DNA of 64,000 nt from Reticulitermes lucifugus (GCA_026260175.1 JAKCWW010000401.1:1-64000), one strand, 5' to 3'; shown: positions 37,496 to 50,109, numbered from the stretch's first letter. The notes: a model not told the origin generated them from the letters alone. Numbers and translations are program-made.

Positions 37496-37541
37496 ATTAT
37501 TATTATTAACATAATCATCATTATTATTATCATCATCATCA
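37496..37541. repeat. (ATT)n/(ATC)n microsatellite
   Basis: ATT triplets passing into ATC triplets, giving a poly-Ile frame that should be ignored. Confidence 0.96.
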
Positions 37542-37544
37542 AGT

Positions 37545-39595
37545 TCGTACCCCACCTGCAGTTAGAAGACCAGTGTGTTCACGGTGTACAGAGAAACAGT
37601 CGCTGTTTATTGTAAGGAATGCGAGCAGGAGCTGTGTGGACAAAATGTTTAAAGTGGCTACATAGGTTTATAATTGTATTGTTGCGTATATAAAATTAAA
37701 CTTACAAAGTCCACACAGCTTCGCGTGGAGTGATAATCCTGCCAGGTGTGAACCAGTCCAGGTACTTCAAATGCTGAGATAGGTGCTGCGTACACAAATT
37801 GCTACCGCTCCACCATTGGACTACGTCATCCGTAATCACTTCGCAAGTATGATATACGATACTGTTGCATCATCAGAGACTTGACTACATTGCAAGGAGT
37901 GACCTACGTTTTGGGTCCATTCCTGACTGCCAGTATTTAGTTTCAACAGTGCAGCATGTCGTGCTTTACTGTTAGGTTTGGAGGAACGTTGACAGCTGGA
38001 CGAAGACAATGTGTTAGCGAGTCGGGAATTAGGGTGGTGAAGGCATTAGGAATTACAATACTCATGTAGGCTGAATTAATACATTGAGGAGTGTTCAAGG
38101 AACAAATTTATGACTTTTACTACAAGAACACGTGGTTGACAGCGATCGAAGAGACTACATACTGTTCTTGGACAAGAAACAGTAAAGTAAGCGTAAGTTA
38201 ATATAGAACAGTAACAGAAGAATCCACAGTAAAACGCATATTTTAAATCCACATTCGAGAAGCTCTGAACCTACTTGTGTAATATTTACTGTGAGTACAA
38301 CATCGTAAATTTAAAAGCCTCGCAAAAATATAAAAGGGTGGAGTAAATTTCTAAATTTGTATTCTAAATTAGATTTTCCAGACTTCAATCGATTATGGGC
38401 AACAATCACGGTTCTGTTTAGTTTTCACTGATGTGTAGAAGTACCTGTTCTACGGAAGCACATAGAATATATTATATAACTATGATGTTTTAATAATTTA
38501 ATTTCCTATCCGTGTTTTTAAGCCTTAAAATTTCACTTCTACAAAACAAATAGCTATAAAATTTTTTATGTATTCCTGTGGATCTCAAATGAACCCAACA
38601 CGTTATATGTGTAACAATTATTCATAATTATAAAGATTTAAGAATGTTTCTTTACAGCACGCTCGGATCATGTCTTTAAGGTTGTGTTAAATTCAATTTA
38701 GAATTCAAATAAAATACATTGCATAAATCAACAAATGATAAATGTACAAATTTTGAATTATTTGCTAAATTGTAAATAACGCTTCCAACGCTTGAGAAAA
38801 ACACTGTAAAAACTAACGTAAACAAATGATGTAAATAAATAATTTAAACAAATTACGTTTGTAAAAAAAGGTTTGTAATGCTCCCACACAAAGACATGAC
38901 TAGGCCTATTCCATCGCAATAGTATTCTTTCTCTTTTGTTTAATGTTATTAGCAAGCCATAGTCTGCATGTGTTTAAAAAAATTGGCGTAAGATTCGTTT
39001 CTGGTAACGATAAGCAAATTCATTAAGCCCTAATTGGAAATAAAAAATCAAATTCAGTAACATAGGAATTCTAATTTCTAACATTAAGCAAAAAGAACTT
39101 TGAAGCACGAAATCATCGTCTGTTTTATCTAACATCCCGTGTCTATGTCACCGTAAACACGCTTCTTCTCCACCATAAGATCCAACCAGTTAATGCTGTT
39201 TAGAAAAATAATCGCTGTTTATTGTACACATCGCACGAAACACACAAATACACTTTGTGGAAAAATCAGGGCTTTTAAATGTTAATGCGGGTGGCAGAAA
39301 CCAAAAAAAGTGCTTTAAAAGCTTAAATGTAATACGCACACTGCCTGTAAAACAAGTAGACAGAATAGTGGCAACAAATTACTTTTCGCAATCACAAAAT
39401 TATGCTTAACCACAGACTTGGTTTCCATTACTTAAAAAGGATTCTGAAGATTGCTGAGTAACAGAATTATAATTTACTTAAAATATGACGCCCTCGCGGA
39501 AAACAGTAGTGATTATGATGATCTGGGCTGTGGCTCTATAATATGGCACTCAGGCGCCTGAAATCTCCATTTTCAGGGTAGATGATTAAAAATTT
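37545..39595. other. AT-rich DNA without a supported gene
   Basis: No coding or repeat content that I can support. Confidence 0.5.
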
Positions 39596-39597
39596 AA

Positions 39598-39670
39598 AAA
39601 TGGAAGTAACAGGTTCCTCCGAAACTTTTGTACCTGTCTACAAAACTATAGAGCACCACATTACAGAAGA
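39598..39670 (+). repeat. Hammerhead-like CGAAAC repeat fragment
   Basis: The + strand reads ATGGAAGTAACAGGTTCCTC then CGAAACTTTTGTACCTGTCT and ACAAAACTATAGAGC. GGAA..TTCC could pair as stem II next to CGAAAC. The CAGGTTCCTCCGAAA word is shared with 62375-62425 (minus strand), so the two are copies of one repeat. Confidence 0.55.
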
Positions 39671-39674
39671 TAGC

Positions 39675-41430
39675 AAACTCAGTCACTTACTTCCATAATA
39701 AATCAAATAAGAAATACAAAATTTCCGATAGTTTTAACATTAGTACTCCCGTCTTACAATGTTGCCAGCCCCTAATATCTCCAATTGTAATTACGATTGC
39801 TCAGTTACAGAAATTCCATAATATATCCACAAACAGATCGGCTTATGATATTTGACACAAAATGACTGAAATCGAGAAACACTGAAACGTGGAAGCCCCT
39901 TTTGGAAACCTATTCTCACTACAAAATCACGCTCAGCTTCCACAGCTTTCCAGTCGGTCTGACGGGACGGATGTTAGATGGTGCTACACGTTACACAGCT
40001 GCAGCTGCCGGCAGCATTGTAATTGTCCGGAATTAGTAACGTTCCATTATGATGGCAGGGTGACAGATGAGAAAGCTAGTAAAATGAATGGGACTGCTGT
40101 CGCCAGTCTGGTTTGCCAGTATTAAGATTTAAGAATCGGGCTTCAAAAGCGGAACAATCTCACTGCATTACTTCGGCAGAGCCTTTGTGATACTAACGCC
40201 AGTGCCTGCCTCTTACAGACTGGGGTGGTATCTTCGCAGTATCGTCATTCGCCTGCAACCTGTAGCGATTTAAGCCACTATAACGAGTACTTTAATTAAA
40301 CTAATTGGTCCTCATCTACTATAACATACCGGAAGGTGTTTCTGGTAAGACCAGTATGGCTTACACCATTTTGAAAGCGCGTAAGAATGTACACTGTTGA
40401 AGGATGAGATGAGAAGGGAATTTAACACGCTATGGAGGTAAGAAAAATACATAAACATTTTAGGTTTACCTGAAAGGAGGAAAACAGCTACGACACCTAG
40501 TCACAGGTAGAGGAACAATCTATTCCTGACAATTGTTTTTATTTATTTCAGCAAGGGGGCCAATGGAGGTCACTTCTGAACAGTGTCATAAACATATTGA
40601 TCCCGGGAAAGAGAAAAAATTTCTTGAGTAGCCGGAAGGCTATCTATCACCATCTCTAGGGGACTGTACTTCATGAAGTTAATTTTTTATAAACACCTTA
40701 AGCAAAAACCTACCACCTTAATTCTCATAATTATCAAGCTAATTTTAAGAAACTGATTAGATATTTTGAGTGGTAATAATGCACCAAATGTAGAAAGAAG
40801 CAGGATCTGATAATCGTAGTCTAAGGCGAATTTGTCTACATCCTAATTTTAGCGAACATTCTACAATCATCTGCATTATACGGGTTTCTTAGTGCCACTT
40901 CATAGGCTAGGGGGTGTACCTTAATAAGTGAACAGGCTAGTTGAGCGGGAGAGACCGGAGTGTCTGACAGGCACAGCAATGCATCACGGTAGTTAATTCG
41001 TGTGGGCACAGAGAAGAGCTGGACGCAGCCAGGCAGGATATTGCCTCAGTATGTCATCTCTACTGTAAGCCCAAGCTTCTTTCTCGGCAGAAACTCCTAC
41101 TGCGGGACACCGAGCCACTCCATCGTTAAACGGCATTACTTTCGGCTAGAACACGTACCGGGGATTTCGTAAACCAAACGAAAGGTATAAGCGGAAGAAA
41201 AGAATGAAATAAAAGCCAATTTTAAGTCACCTCTAAAATGTTTTTGGCAACAAGGTAAAACTTGGCGATTGTAAACTATATGAATATTATTAATACAATT
41301 GAGTCTACGTTGTTGACTCTCGCATGAACAACATACGTTGACATAAGAACGGATAAAACACAATTTAAATTTATGTTCTATTCCTACTATTACACATTAA
41401 TAGCACTAAGCAATTTTATCATTCTACAGC
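39675..41430. other. DNA without a supported gene, partly GC-richer
   Basis: 39885-40270 and 40915-41115 are GC-richer than their surroundings but show no recognisable protein, tRNA or repeat. Confidence 0.45.
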
Positions 41431-41436
41431 GCATCC

Positions 41437-42290
41437 TCCTACATGTTCCGGCTATCATTAGACATCTTCATGGAGAATAGTAACACAAAGAAATCCTCAT
41501 TTTGTTGTACGAGCATATCGTCACAACTGTGCATAATAAATTACAACAGTGAACAGTTAAAACATTAGTCAATATTATACATAAACAGAAGATAAACTCT
41601 GGTTAAGAATATAAATTAAGGACATGCAGATCTTGTTAAAAAAGTATTTCTTCTAATGCATTATGGTATTGTTTACACTACCTTTTACAACCAAATATCT
41701 ATACATCATAGACATTTTACGCAATCTAATTTTAAATACAAATTCTGGCTAATACTTTTTATAATGAAAATAGTAAACCTGAGTAATATTTATGCAAGGT
41801 ATACGTGACCTTCGGTAAAAATATAAAGACCTATGGTTAAACTGAAAATAAAATTAAGAAAGAGAATTACTGTTTTAAAATAAAATATATTTAAAGAAGA
41901 AAGGGTTTTACAAATGTTTAATGTAATCCCACAAGTTAAAAATTTTTTAACGCTACTTTTAAATATACCAAATTTTATAGTCAATAAAAGGAGTACGAAG
42001 TTTTCTAAACAGTCTCTGATCATAATTTGTTACATCGTCTAAGTTATAACAAGCTGAATTATCAATACAATTAGTACAACTTTAATATGAATGAGATTTC
42101 AGTCCATGGAATGAAAACTGTAATGACATACATTTGATGTTGTACATCATCCATGCAACAGTCTAATACACACAAATTTACTACCAACTGGTTGCACAGT
42201 GTTTTATATTCATTATACAAAGCTCCTACATGTTTCGCCCATATATCCTGTCCATCTTCAGGGAATTACAAGTTTGATCGACGTGTACAG
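41437..42290 (-). repeat. Two parallel hammerhead-like repeats about 780 bp apart
   Basis: The minus strand at 41437-41500 reads CATGAAGATGTC...GCCGGAACATGTAGGAGG. At 42221-42270 it reads CCCTGAAGATGGACAGG...GGGCGAAACATGTAGGAGC. The second has an intact CTGAAGA core, a GAAAC-AT-GTA stem III and a short stem I (TTCC/GGAG). Both have the same orientation and spacing as two terminal repeats would. The DNA between them is AT-rich with no reverse transcriptase or GIY-YIG domain. It may be a non-autonomous or gutted Penelope-like element. Confidence 0.45.
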
Positions 42291-42477
42291 CGTATATGGC
42301 AATTTGTCATACACAACTGGCAGACTATATATAGTATAGAGAGTAGCCTATATAGACTATAGACTATATTGATTTTTGAGATTCAAAACCACATAGTACT
42401 TGCGTTTTAAGGTATTTACGGCAGTTGTTATTCGAATTGTGGTCTTTCACAACGTTTAGTAAGCTCTGTTTGTTCCG

Positions 42478-42520
42478 ATATTCAGGAGGGACATACTTCC
42501 TCAATCTTCAGGGTAACTGA
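42478..42520 (-). repeat. Third hammerhead-like fragment nearby
   Basis: Minus strand reads CCCTGAAGATTGAGGAAGTA then TGTCCCTCCTGAATATCGG. CTGAAGA is present and GAGG..CCTC can pair, but CGAAA is changed to TGAAT. Confidence 0.4.
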
Positions 42521-42524
42521 ATTG

Positions 42525-44125
42525 GTCCAGGTCAATGCTGAAGTGACATGGTGTGAAAGAAATTTTGTCGGGTATATAGGAAGTTTTGAGGAATTTGGTG
42601 CATCACAGCTACGGCAGGGGTAAGGATGCATAGGACCTGTCCCGAAACAATGGGAGTTTAGAATGCCACCGCATCACTTCATCCTCCAGCTGGACCGTTT
42701 CCGTCAGCCTGAACACGGAAGCAGGACTTTCCTCTGGAACGTCGGAACAAACAAATCTCACTACATGCTGCAAAAACGCAAAACACAACCACCATCTGGC
42801 ACGCAATACTTGTGTTCTGTGCCCGTATATAAAGCTATACAGGTAGAATAAATTCATCCAAGTTCTTGTAGGCTGTAACAGTAAGTAAGTTGTATCATGT
42901 TAACGTTCGTCTTAACATTATTTTCGACCCTTTATTTTGGGTCCACACAGATAATATTTTTATCTGCATCTGGAGCTGGAAAATTATAGACACCGTATTA
43001 AAGATGCAAAATCTTAGGAACAGCCCGTCTCGCAACTAACACGCTAATTCTCTCTTATGTGTGAGAGGTACACTTCAAAAAACAAAAACTCTTACAAAAT
43101 ACGTATTTTGAGAAACATTTTTTCTGGAGTCGCATTCAAAATCTAAAACTTTTGACCAGAATGTCATCCAAATCGTGGAAATATAACAGAAAATCCTGCT
43201 TGCTAAGCACTTCGAGCCTAGCTAATGGAGCACAAAAGACTTGGAAAACTACAGTGCAAAGATATAAGAGCACAGTTCAAATGAGCGTTTGTGTTGTAAC
43301 AGCACACGTAAAGAGAACTCATGCCGACACCACGATTCGATCAGACACATCTGACTTCCGCATTGGTGCTAGTCTTCTACCCTCTTGTCTACCAGCCATT
43401 ATGTTTACCCAGGCCTAGTGCATGCAGCCTCCACTTCCGTTTTATCGTGCGAATTAGTCACACACCTCGGAAAAGTCATCAACTTTATTCCACGTTTTCT
43501 TCCAATCAGGCAGATATATTGATGTTTATTCGTAAAAGATATCTAGCTTAAATAACTGAAAGTAATGGAATGTAGGGAAAAGCCGAAGGCGGACAACGAG
43601 AAAATTAACATTGCCGGCAGTACTCTTACATCTCTTCCGGTTCCGGACGTATAAAATGTTATGCAGATGCTTCTTGCTGCAGAGAGAATACGTCTATTGT
43701 ACGCGTCATCCACCATAAAATTTCTCATTAACTGCCTTTGCATGAACAACTTGGGGTTTTGGACTGAATTTTATATTACGGAATGCAGGAGATTCTGCAG
43801 TGTGAGAATACGCAAGCAGCTCTAATCTCTCGCACGGAGTCTCGGCCCCCAGATAGGTGGGCCCGGGGGCTCGGTTAGTTAAAGATAATCACATATGATT
43901 GCAGAGTGAAGTAGCTAATCGTTGGACAGAAGTGTGCATAGGATCAGAGAGCCCGACAAAAGTGACGTAACATAACATTTACCATACACGGATATTAGCA
44001 ATTTAATAAGTGTCTACGAATTTGTTACATCCAGTAAAATAGTTATTTCTTATGTGGGCAATTTACCGACTCTGTCAGTTGCTGGGATTTTACAGCGTCG
44101 GTGATAGATGAAAGAATAGGCACGG
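42525..44125. other. DNA without a supported gene
   Basis: Overlapping frames on both strands at 42609-42857 and 43152-43749 are unrecognised. A GC-rich inverted word (GGCCCCC..GGGCCCGGGGGC) lies at 43847-43872. Confidence 0.45.
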
Positions 44126-44130
44126 AGCAC

Positions 44131-44222
44131 CGGTTGGACGATACAGACAGGGGAAACACAAGTACTCGAAGAAAAGCGCGTCCCAATGTCCCTTTGTCCA
44201 CCACAAATCTGTGGACAAAATA
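44131..44222 (-). mobile_element. Fragment of a family-A SINE
   Basis: The minus strand contains GATTTGTGGTGGACAAAGGG, GAGTACTTGTGTTTCCCCTG and CAACCGGTGCTCC. These correspond to the middle of the 52156-52445 SINE. Head and tail are missing. Confidence 0.75.
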
Positions 44223-44509
44223 GCTCTTTACTGTATGCGCGGTTCACATTTTCGACGGATGCAATTATTTCGAAAATGACATGCGAATCTGAGATTGTTG
44301 AAGCCTGCCAATAAAAGCGCACTTCCATGGGACTGCTGGGCGTCTCCCGCCATTTTGTACAACAAGTTGTCTCCCTCTCTGTTTTACGAGCTATCAAAGC
44401 GGTCATACCGCTCCAACAGTCAAGCAGGCAGCTTACATCATAATGACGTGCATTAGCGTCGAGAGATGTAATTGTTTCTTTCTCGTCGTTGTGTTAAATA
44501 GTAATTATG

Positions 44510-44843
44510 TACAGGCAAGCAAAGTGTGAGAAATGAAGAAGTATTACACAGAGTCAAGGAGGAGAGGAATATCCTACATACAATACAAAGAAGAAAGGCT
44601 AACTGGATTGGCCACATCTTGCGTAGAAACTGGCTTCTACAACACGTGATTGAATGAAAGTTAGAGGGAAGGCTAGAAATGACGGGACGACGAGGAAGCA
44701 AGCCTAAGCAGCTACAGGATAACCTTAAGGAAAAGAGAAGGTACTGGAAATTGAAAGAGGAAGCACTAGATCGCACCCTGTGGAGAACTGGCTTTGGAAG
44801 AGGCTATGGACCTGTCGTAAGACAGACTACAGAATTAATGGAG
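44510..44843 (+). mobile_element. LINE 3' end (reverse transcriptase C-terminus)
   Basis: One frame runs from about 44514 to 44840 with a single stop. Blocks are SVRNEEVLHRVKEERNIL, RRKANWIGHILRRNWLLQHV, (stop after IE), TGRRGSKPKQLQDNLKEKRR, YWKLKEEALDRTLW and GFGRGYGPVVRQTTE. WIGHILRRN and GRRGxKxKQLxDxLKExR..YW.LK are the post-RT tail of the same LINE type as the fragment at 1-85. The 5' part is missing. The minus-strand open frame here is antisense. Confidence 0.88.
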
Positions 44844-44895
44844 CCACGTAGGCATATAGAAGACAAATATAAGCGATTGAAACACACAGGAAACC

Positions 44896-45195
44896 GGGAT
44901 AGCGCAGCAGGTATAGTAAGTAGGCTATGGACTGGACAACAGAAGAACAATGGTTCGGCTCCCGACAGGAGTTAGAGACTTCAATCTTCTCTGGAGGGCT
45001 ACGATCAGCTCTAGAGCCCACCCAGCCTCCTATTCAATGAGAAGCTGGGGCCCTCGCAAGGATGTAGAGGGACTGGGGTGTGAAGGTGACAGCTCACTTC
45101 TATTTAGTGCCGAGATGAAGATTGAGTGGAGCTATACATCCACACTACCAAATGCCTTAACGGCGTACACAATGACACCTTAACTCTACCTTTAG
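44896..45195 (+). mobile_element. tRNA-derived SINE (family C), plus strand, near full length
   Basis: Begins GGGATAGCGCAGCAGGTATA with an A box (TAGCGCAGCAGG). The B box GGTTCGGCTCC lies about 50 bp on. Then come CTTCTCTGGAGGGCTACGAT, CCAGCCTCCTATTCAATGAG and GAGTGGAGCTATACATCCAC. It ends GCCTTAACGGCGTACACAAT and a CTCTACCTTT tail. The copy at 24952-25230 shares the body in opposite orientation. It follows the LINE tail at 44510-44843 by about 50 bp. Confidence 0.87.
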
Positions 45196-45199
45196 AGAA

Positions 45200-47640
45200 G
45201 CAGGTAAGATACGAAAAATAAAAGAAGAACGAAAAAGAGACGCCTATTTGACACATAATATCTGAAGTTACAAGATTGTGACAGTACAAAGTGTACAAGA
45301 GAGTCTCACACAATAAGGCAATAAAAAAAATCTGATGTCTTTGTGTGGATGTAGTAACTCATTGCTTTAAAACAAGTGTACGTTACATCAGTACACCCCT
45401 CTTGACTTACCCACTTCTCTCACACCTAATACTTAACACAAACTGACGTATAGAAATTTATCTTATGCGACAGCAAAAGCAGTGTACATAAACTCTAGCA
45501 GAAGTAGACAGTGTACATCACTAGACATCCGTCTCGGTGTTCATCCCTCGTGACTCAGAAACAAGCTTTCTAGATTGAGAAAGTATAAATACAGGAATTA
45601 GTTGTAACACCTGGCTATTATCAGACATTAAAAAGTCCAGTCTTGCCTACATCTGGCTGAGCACGTGTTGACTTTGTATTTTCACTGATTTGTCTTATCA
45701 TCTTCCTTTTTCTTCCGGAAAAGCGAATGAAATCTAATCCACTAATTCTCTTTCCACTAGAGTCGCCATGCAATGGCTCGACTGATGTGTTATTCAACGG
45801 CGCACTACCAGCTCTTTAAAATGTAATAAAAACTCACATTATTGTCTGTGAATAGAGGCGATCCACTTGGAGATGACCTGCAGTGCAATTAAGAAAAATG
45901 AGGAAAAGTCCGAAAACATCCGAACTGCTAAGTCTGACTAGAAATTCGATACACACGGAGAATATCTGAACTCACACAAAACAGTCACGATGATGGACTT
46001 TGAGGGCTTATAGAATTTAATGGCCGGACATGCTCTTGGAAATTATCTTCGGAAAAGAATCGAGTATATCTGGGTAGAAACATGTCGGACATGGGTAAAA
46101 AAAGTACTTCATACTTTGTTACATTTAAAAAACAGGCTTCTGTAATCTATAAAATATTTTACACATAAAACGTCTAGATAAGAAAGTGTTTGGGAGTTCT
46201 TGGGGTAGAAGGGAGGATTATTAAGAGAGATAGAGTGTGAGATGGAAACTGGCCCGACGTGTGCCATCGGGATAGCGTCCGCTTAAAGGCTTTGAGAATT
46301 TAATATTCATCTGAGCTATGTTTTCCCCAAAAGTTACTCTAGTCCATAGAATCAGTTATTACCTAATAACCATTCCTTGTAATAAAACGTTTGGAAAGTG
46401 TTTCCTTCGTACACCCCATTATTAGCCAGTTTATGTCTGAAATCCATGCATTATGCGTATTTCGTTGCGTTAGTAAATTTCCTGCACAATTTGGATTATC
46501 ATTAGAATGCGTGTGAGAGATATTTCAGGAAAATACTTTAAGATTCCTTCCACCTCGTTAAATTACACCTAAAAAACAGACTGAATTAAATTACACTCTA
46601 CGTGCCCACCCAAAAAATAAATTTTGTAAAATTTTATGTGCCTAGGTGAGCGTGTTAATTTGTAATGATTCCGAAGTCTCTCCAAATTAAACAATTTAAA
46701 AAATATTTTTGGAACCTGCAGAATTGAGCTACTGATTAGCGAATACAAGATTAACTATAGAAAAAACTGACTTCATTGCTACAGAATCAGTTACAGGAGA
46801 CAGACATCGTGATAAAGGCAGGGGCAAGGCTATATACTTGTACAGGCTACATAGGAAGGGGGCGGAGCACAAGGATTACGTTATCTGCAGCGTCGAAAAT
46901 CCGCTGACTCTGCCTGTATCTCTCATACTGCAACCAGCAATGGAAAACCCTAAGCCACAACAACCGACCAATGCTGGACGAGGATTCGCGTTCAGGTTTT
47001 CCACGCCGTTTCCTAAATTCACTGTATAATTGGATTTGCGATCCACAATTTTTATAGATCGCGGAAGGACTCTTCCCCTTTAAATTCCGGATTTAAATCC
47101 GAATAACTTTACAGTTTTGTGAAGTGATAGTATATTTTGTAATTCGTACAATATATGTGTTCAGATCCATTTAAGTAGAACCTGGCAACTTTGCCGGATG
47201 TATCCGAGCAGCATAGCTATCCACACAGCGGACAAGTCCCGAAGATTTGCATCTCTTTGAGGCCCCCGTTTCGAGAACTTCGTGGGACACACAGGCAAAG
47301 AAGGTTACGAGAGTTGTATCCATCAATTTACAGAAACATTAGCTGCTAAGCATAACTACCTTCTTTTCGAAACTGCGTTAATTCTATTGTCGTTATCAAT
47401 TAATATCGACAGCAAACATGGTCACGCTAGTGATATATACTTGTAAGTAGATATCCACGTAAAGTTTCTGTTACACTTGTCCGATTCTAGCCACACTTCA
47501 ATTTTCCGGACAGATTTCCGTAAAACTCGCCACCATAAAACTTCACTAAAATCCTTCCAACGGGAGCAGAGGTGTTCCATTCGGATGGACGGCTAGACAG
47601 ATACGACGAAGCTGATACACTTCTTGCGAATTTACGCAGG
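45200..47640. other. AT-rich DNA without a supported gene
   Basis: A 63-residue open frame at 46838-47029 lies in GC-richer DNA but is unrecognised. A perfect 14-bp palindrome CGGATTTAAATCCG lies at about 47087-47100. Confidence 0.5.
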
Positions 47641-47642
47641 CC

Positions 47643-47712
47643 TCTAATAGTTCCTTTTCGCTACTTCGCGAAAGCGTATAATAGTCGCTTTTCGAAGCAT
47701 TGCGAATGCGCC
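47643..47712. repeat. Degenerate tandem repeat, two ~34-bp units
   Basis: CTAATAGTTCCTTTTCGCTA..CGCGAAAGCG is followed by ATAATAGTCGCTTTTCGAAG..GCGAATGCG. The units share ATAGT.C.TTTTCG and GCGAA.GCG. Confidence 0.6.
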
Positions 47713-47714
47713 TA

Positions 47715-49990
47715 AGAAATGAACTTGAATCTGTATCAAATTCATATTTTTAACTGCCACGTACCGCACTAGCTAAATTGCAGATGCGAAATCGAGGACT
47801 TCTTAAATGTCTGGATCATCAAGTAGGTTCGTAAAGTCACCTATTCCATCTAGACAGCAGTTGCCCACGCCGCTGAAGATAACGATGTCCCTTGGCAGTA
47901 ATGAAGCTTTTAAATTGAAAAATAGCTCACAGTTTAAAGACAGCTTTTCAGAAGACAAAGTTTACCACTTTATACTTCCAGTCTCCATTTCCGTGATGCA
48001 GGAAACTCAGTTCTCAATTCCATCTGACTTATAATGCCCTTAGCTTGCAAGTGACTGCAGCTCATTCAATGCTGTGGCGTTTCAACTCACCTATACGTCA
48101 CTGGCTCGCACCAAAATCGATGTCAATATTCAGACGCGTACGAAATGAAACCCTCAAAAAAACACATCGGTGAAATATATTTCTACATTCACTATCATAA
48201 CGGTGGTTCAGAGACATAAAATTTATTTTCAGTGTGTACGTACGTACACGCCAATTTGGGTGTGTCATCTACTGGAATGTATTCTTCTCAACCAATTAAT
48301 TATTACTCTGTTAATAATGACACTCGATTTTTTCAATTATACGATCCCCTAATGACACTCATTTGGACTTAATGAAAATGGAGTGAAATTAAAAACTATA
48401 CTTATATGCAAATTCTGTCACGTGTTGATATTTTTCCTGTATTTCCAAATATTTCTGGTTGTACTTTTCCGTGAAAATAATTTCCTGTTAACGTCTTTAG
48501 TGCCACACTGTCCAGTTGTGAGATAGTAGAAAGTAACTGATATAGTTCCTTGCCAGAAATATTAAAGAGACGAAGAATACTGAGAGCAGCATTAAAAAGG
48601 CATGTTTCTATTTGCGCATAACCCCTATATGCAGAATAGATACATGCAGCAATTTGTGAAACAAAGTCATGACCACTGTACAGGCAGCAATCTGTACGTG
48701 TCTGCGTCCTCTTCTCTTTAGGGAGGCATTAACTAAGTACAGAAAGAATTTCATCACTACCTGGTAGGTCGAACAGGGCTGATACCAAGACAGCACGGGT
48801 TGATGTGGGGACCAGCTGCAATGCACCAGGTAGCAGTGACCTTGGCAAAGATGCGTATATGAAGGACAAGACACAGCGACGTCATAAAGTTGGACAAAGT
48901 TTTCGATGGCATCTATTATCGCAGATCGTTGCTGCTTTTGTGTACACTCAACAACGAACAAGACTCTCTAGATTAGTTTCCACCTTTTATTATTCAGTTG
49001 TAACAATATATACATCATCAGCCGGCCAGCACCTGGATCTGTCAACTTCCTTATCAAACTCCAACTGTCGCCCGTCGCAGTGTCTTTTCTCTATCTTTTA
49101 CTCCCCTCCCCTTTGTTTCCAACCTCTCTCCCTACACATGTAGAGGGGTATGGGTGCACAACTGCTCCAACAAACGTTCGGCTACACTATTATGTAGTTT
49201 CATTATTTTATCCAACAACTATTGCTTTTCACTCCCTGTCAACTCCTCTTTTATATTAACGTAGCCCACTTATCCGAAGCCCATACGCGCGGCGAAATAG
49301 CGACGGGAATTGACAAAAGATAGTTGTCGGTAAATTGTAGCAAGGATTAATAAACTGGTCACATGTGCGGTTTATTAGATTAGTATATGGCTTTCGAACT
49401 GAGTCTAACTAACCACAACTAACACGTGACAATTTTCTGTACGCCTAATACACCAAGACAGGGCATGTCGGTCAGGTGGTTTGGGCGCTGTTTCTCAGGG
49501 CTGAATGCCACATTTGAAAATAATACGCGGTCTTTGAAATTTTGTGAATGTATTTATTTACTAACACGGACAGAATACAGAGAGATTTAAATAACTGTGA
49601 ATGTCTTAATAACTGTGTTAGTGTCCACAAACGTACAGGTATGATTGTCTCTAACCGGAGATAATTTCACGTCTCTGTTTCTACCCAAAAACTACAGAAA
49701 ATGAAATCTACCACAGAAGAGCAGGATTGAAATTAACTTTGGCAAACAGCGTCTACTTTGATCATAGTTTCATACTACCTAATCGTATTTTTACAATGAA
49801 GTTCTGGATGTCAGTATGGCACAGGCCTAGTACTATATAAAATATTATTTCGTAATATAAGTAAATGAAAAATTGTGAAGTGTTAAGTGTTAGAAGAGAA
49901 ATGAGCTTTGCCTGTGGTATACGTTAGTACGTAACTTCAAATGTAGTCACAAGAACACACTACAGTACAGTGTACATACTAACCTATACG
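47715..49990. other. AT-rich DNA without a supported gene
   Basis: The 117-residue minus frame at 48608-48961 and the 112-residue plus frame at 48805-49143 overlap and are unrecognised. Their length is within chance expectation. Confidence 0.5.
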
Positions 49991-50018
49991 CAGGTGCACG
50001 CCATTCAAAACAACTCAC

Positions 50019-50105
50019 CTTAGCCGACGCCATTCCACAAGTTTCGTACTCAGCAGCACCATGCAGTTTTCCGTCTGGTCCTGTGTCTAGAGTTACCCAG
50101 TTAGT
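50019..50105 (-). other. Candidate host exon with strong 5' splice site
   Basis: The minus strand reads GGACCAGACGGAAAACTGCA..., then GGAATGGCGTCGGCTAAG followed directly by the donor GTGAGT at 50018. ATGGCGTCGGCTAAG could be a start exon (MASAK, good start context). Alternatively the open frame TLDTGPDGKLHGAAEYETCG and MASAK could be internal coding. I do not recognise the protein. It could equally belong to an unrecognised repeat. No downstream exon was found. Confidence 0.2.
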
Positions 50106-50109
50106 AGTG

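Noticed and set aside
41640-42060. Nuclear copy of mitochondrial DNA
   Set aside because: Very AT-rich with a hydrophobic frame, but no recognisable mitochondrial protein, tRNA or rRNA block.
48608-49143. 117-residue minus and 112-residue plus open frames
   Set aside because: They overlap on opposite strands. A rough estimate for DNA of this AT content gives one or two frames this long by chance in 64 kb.
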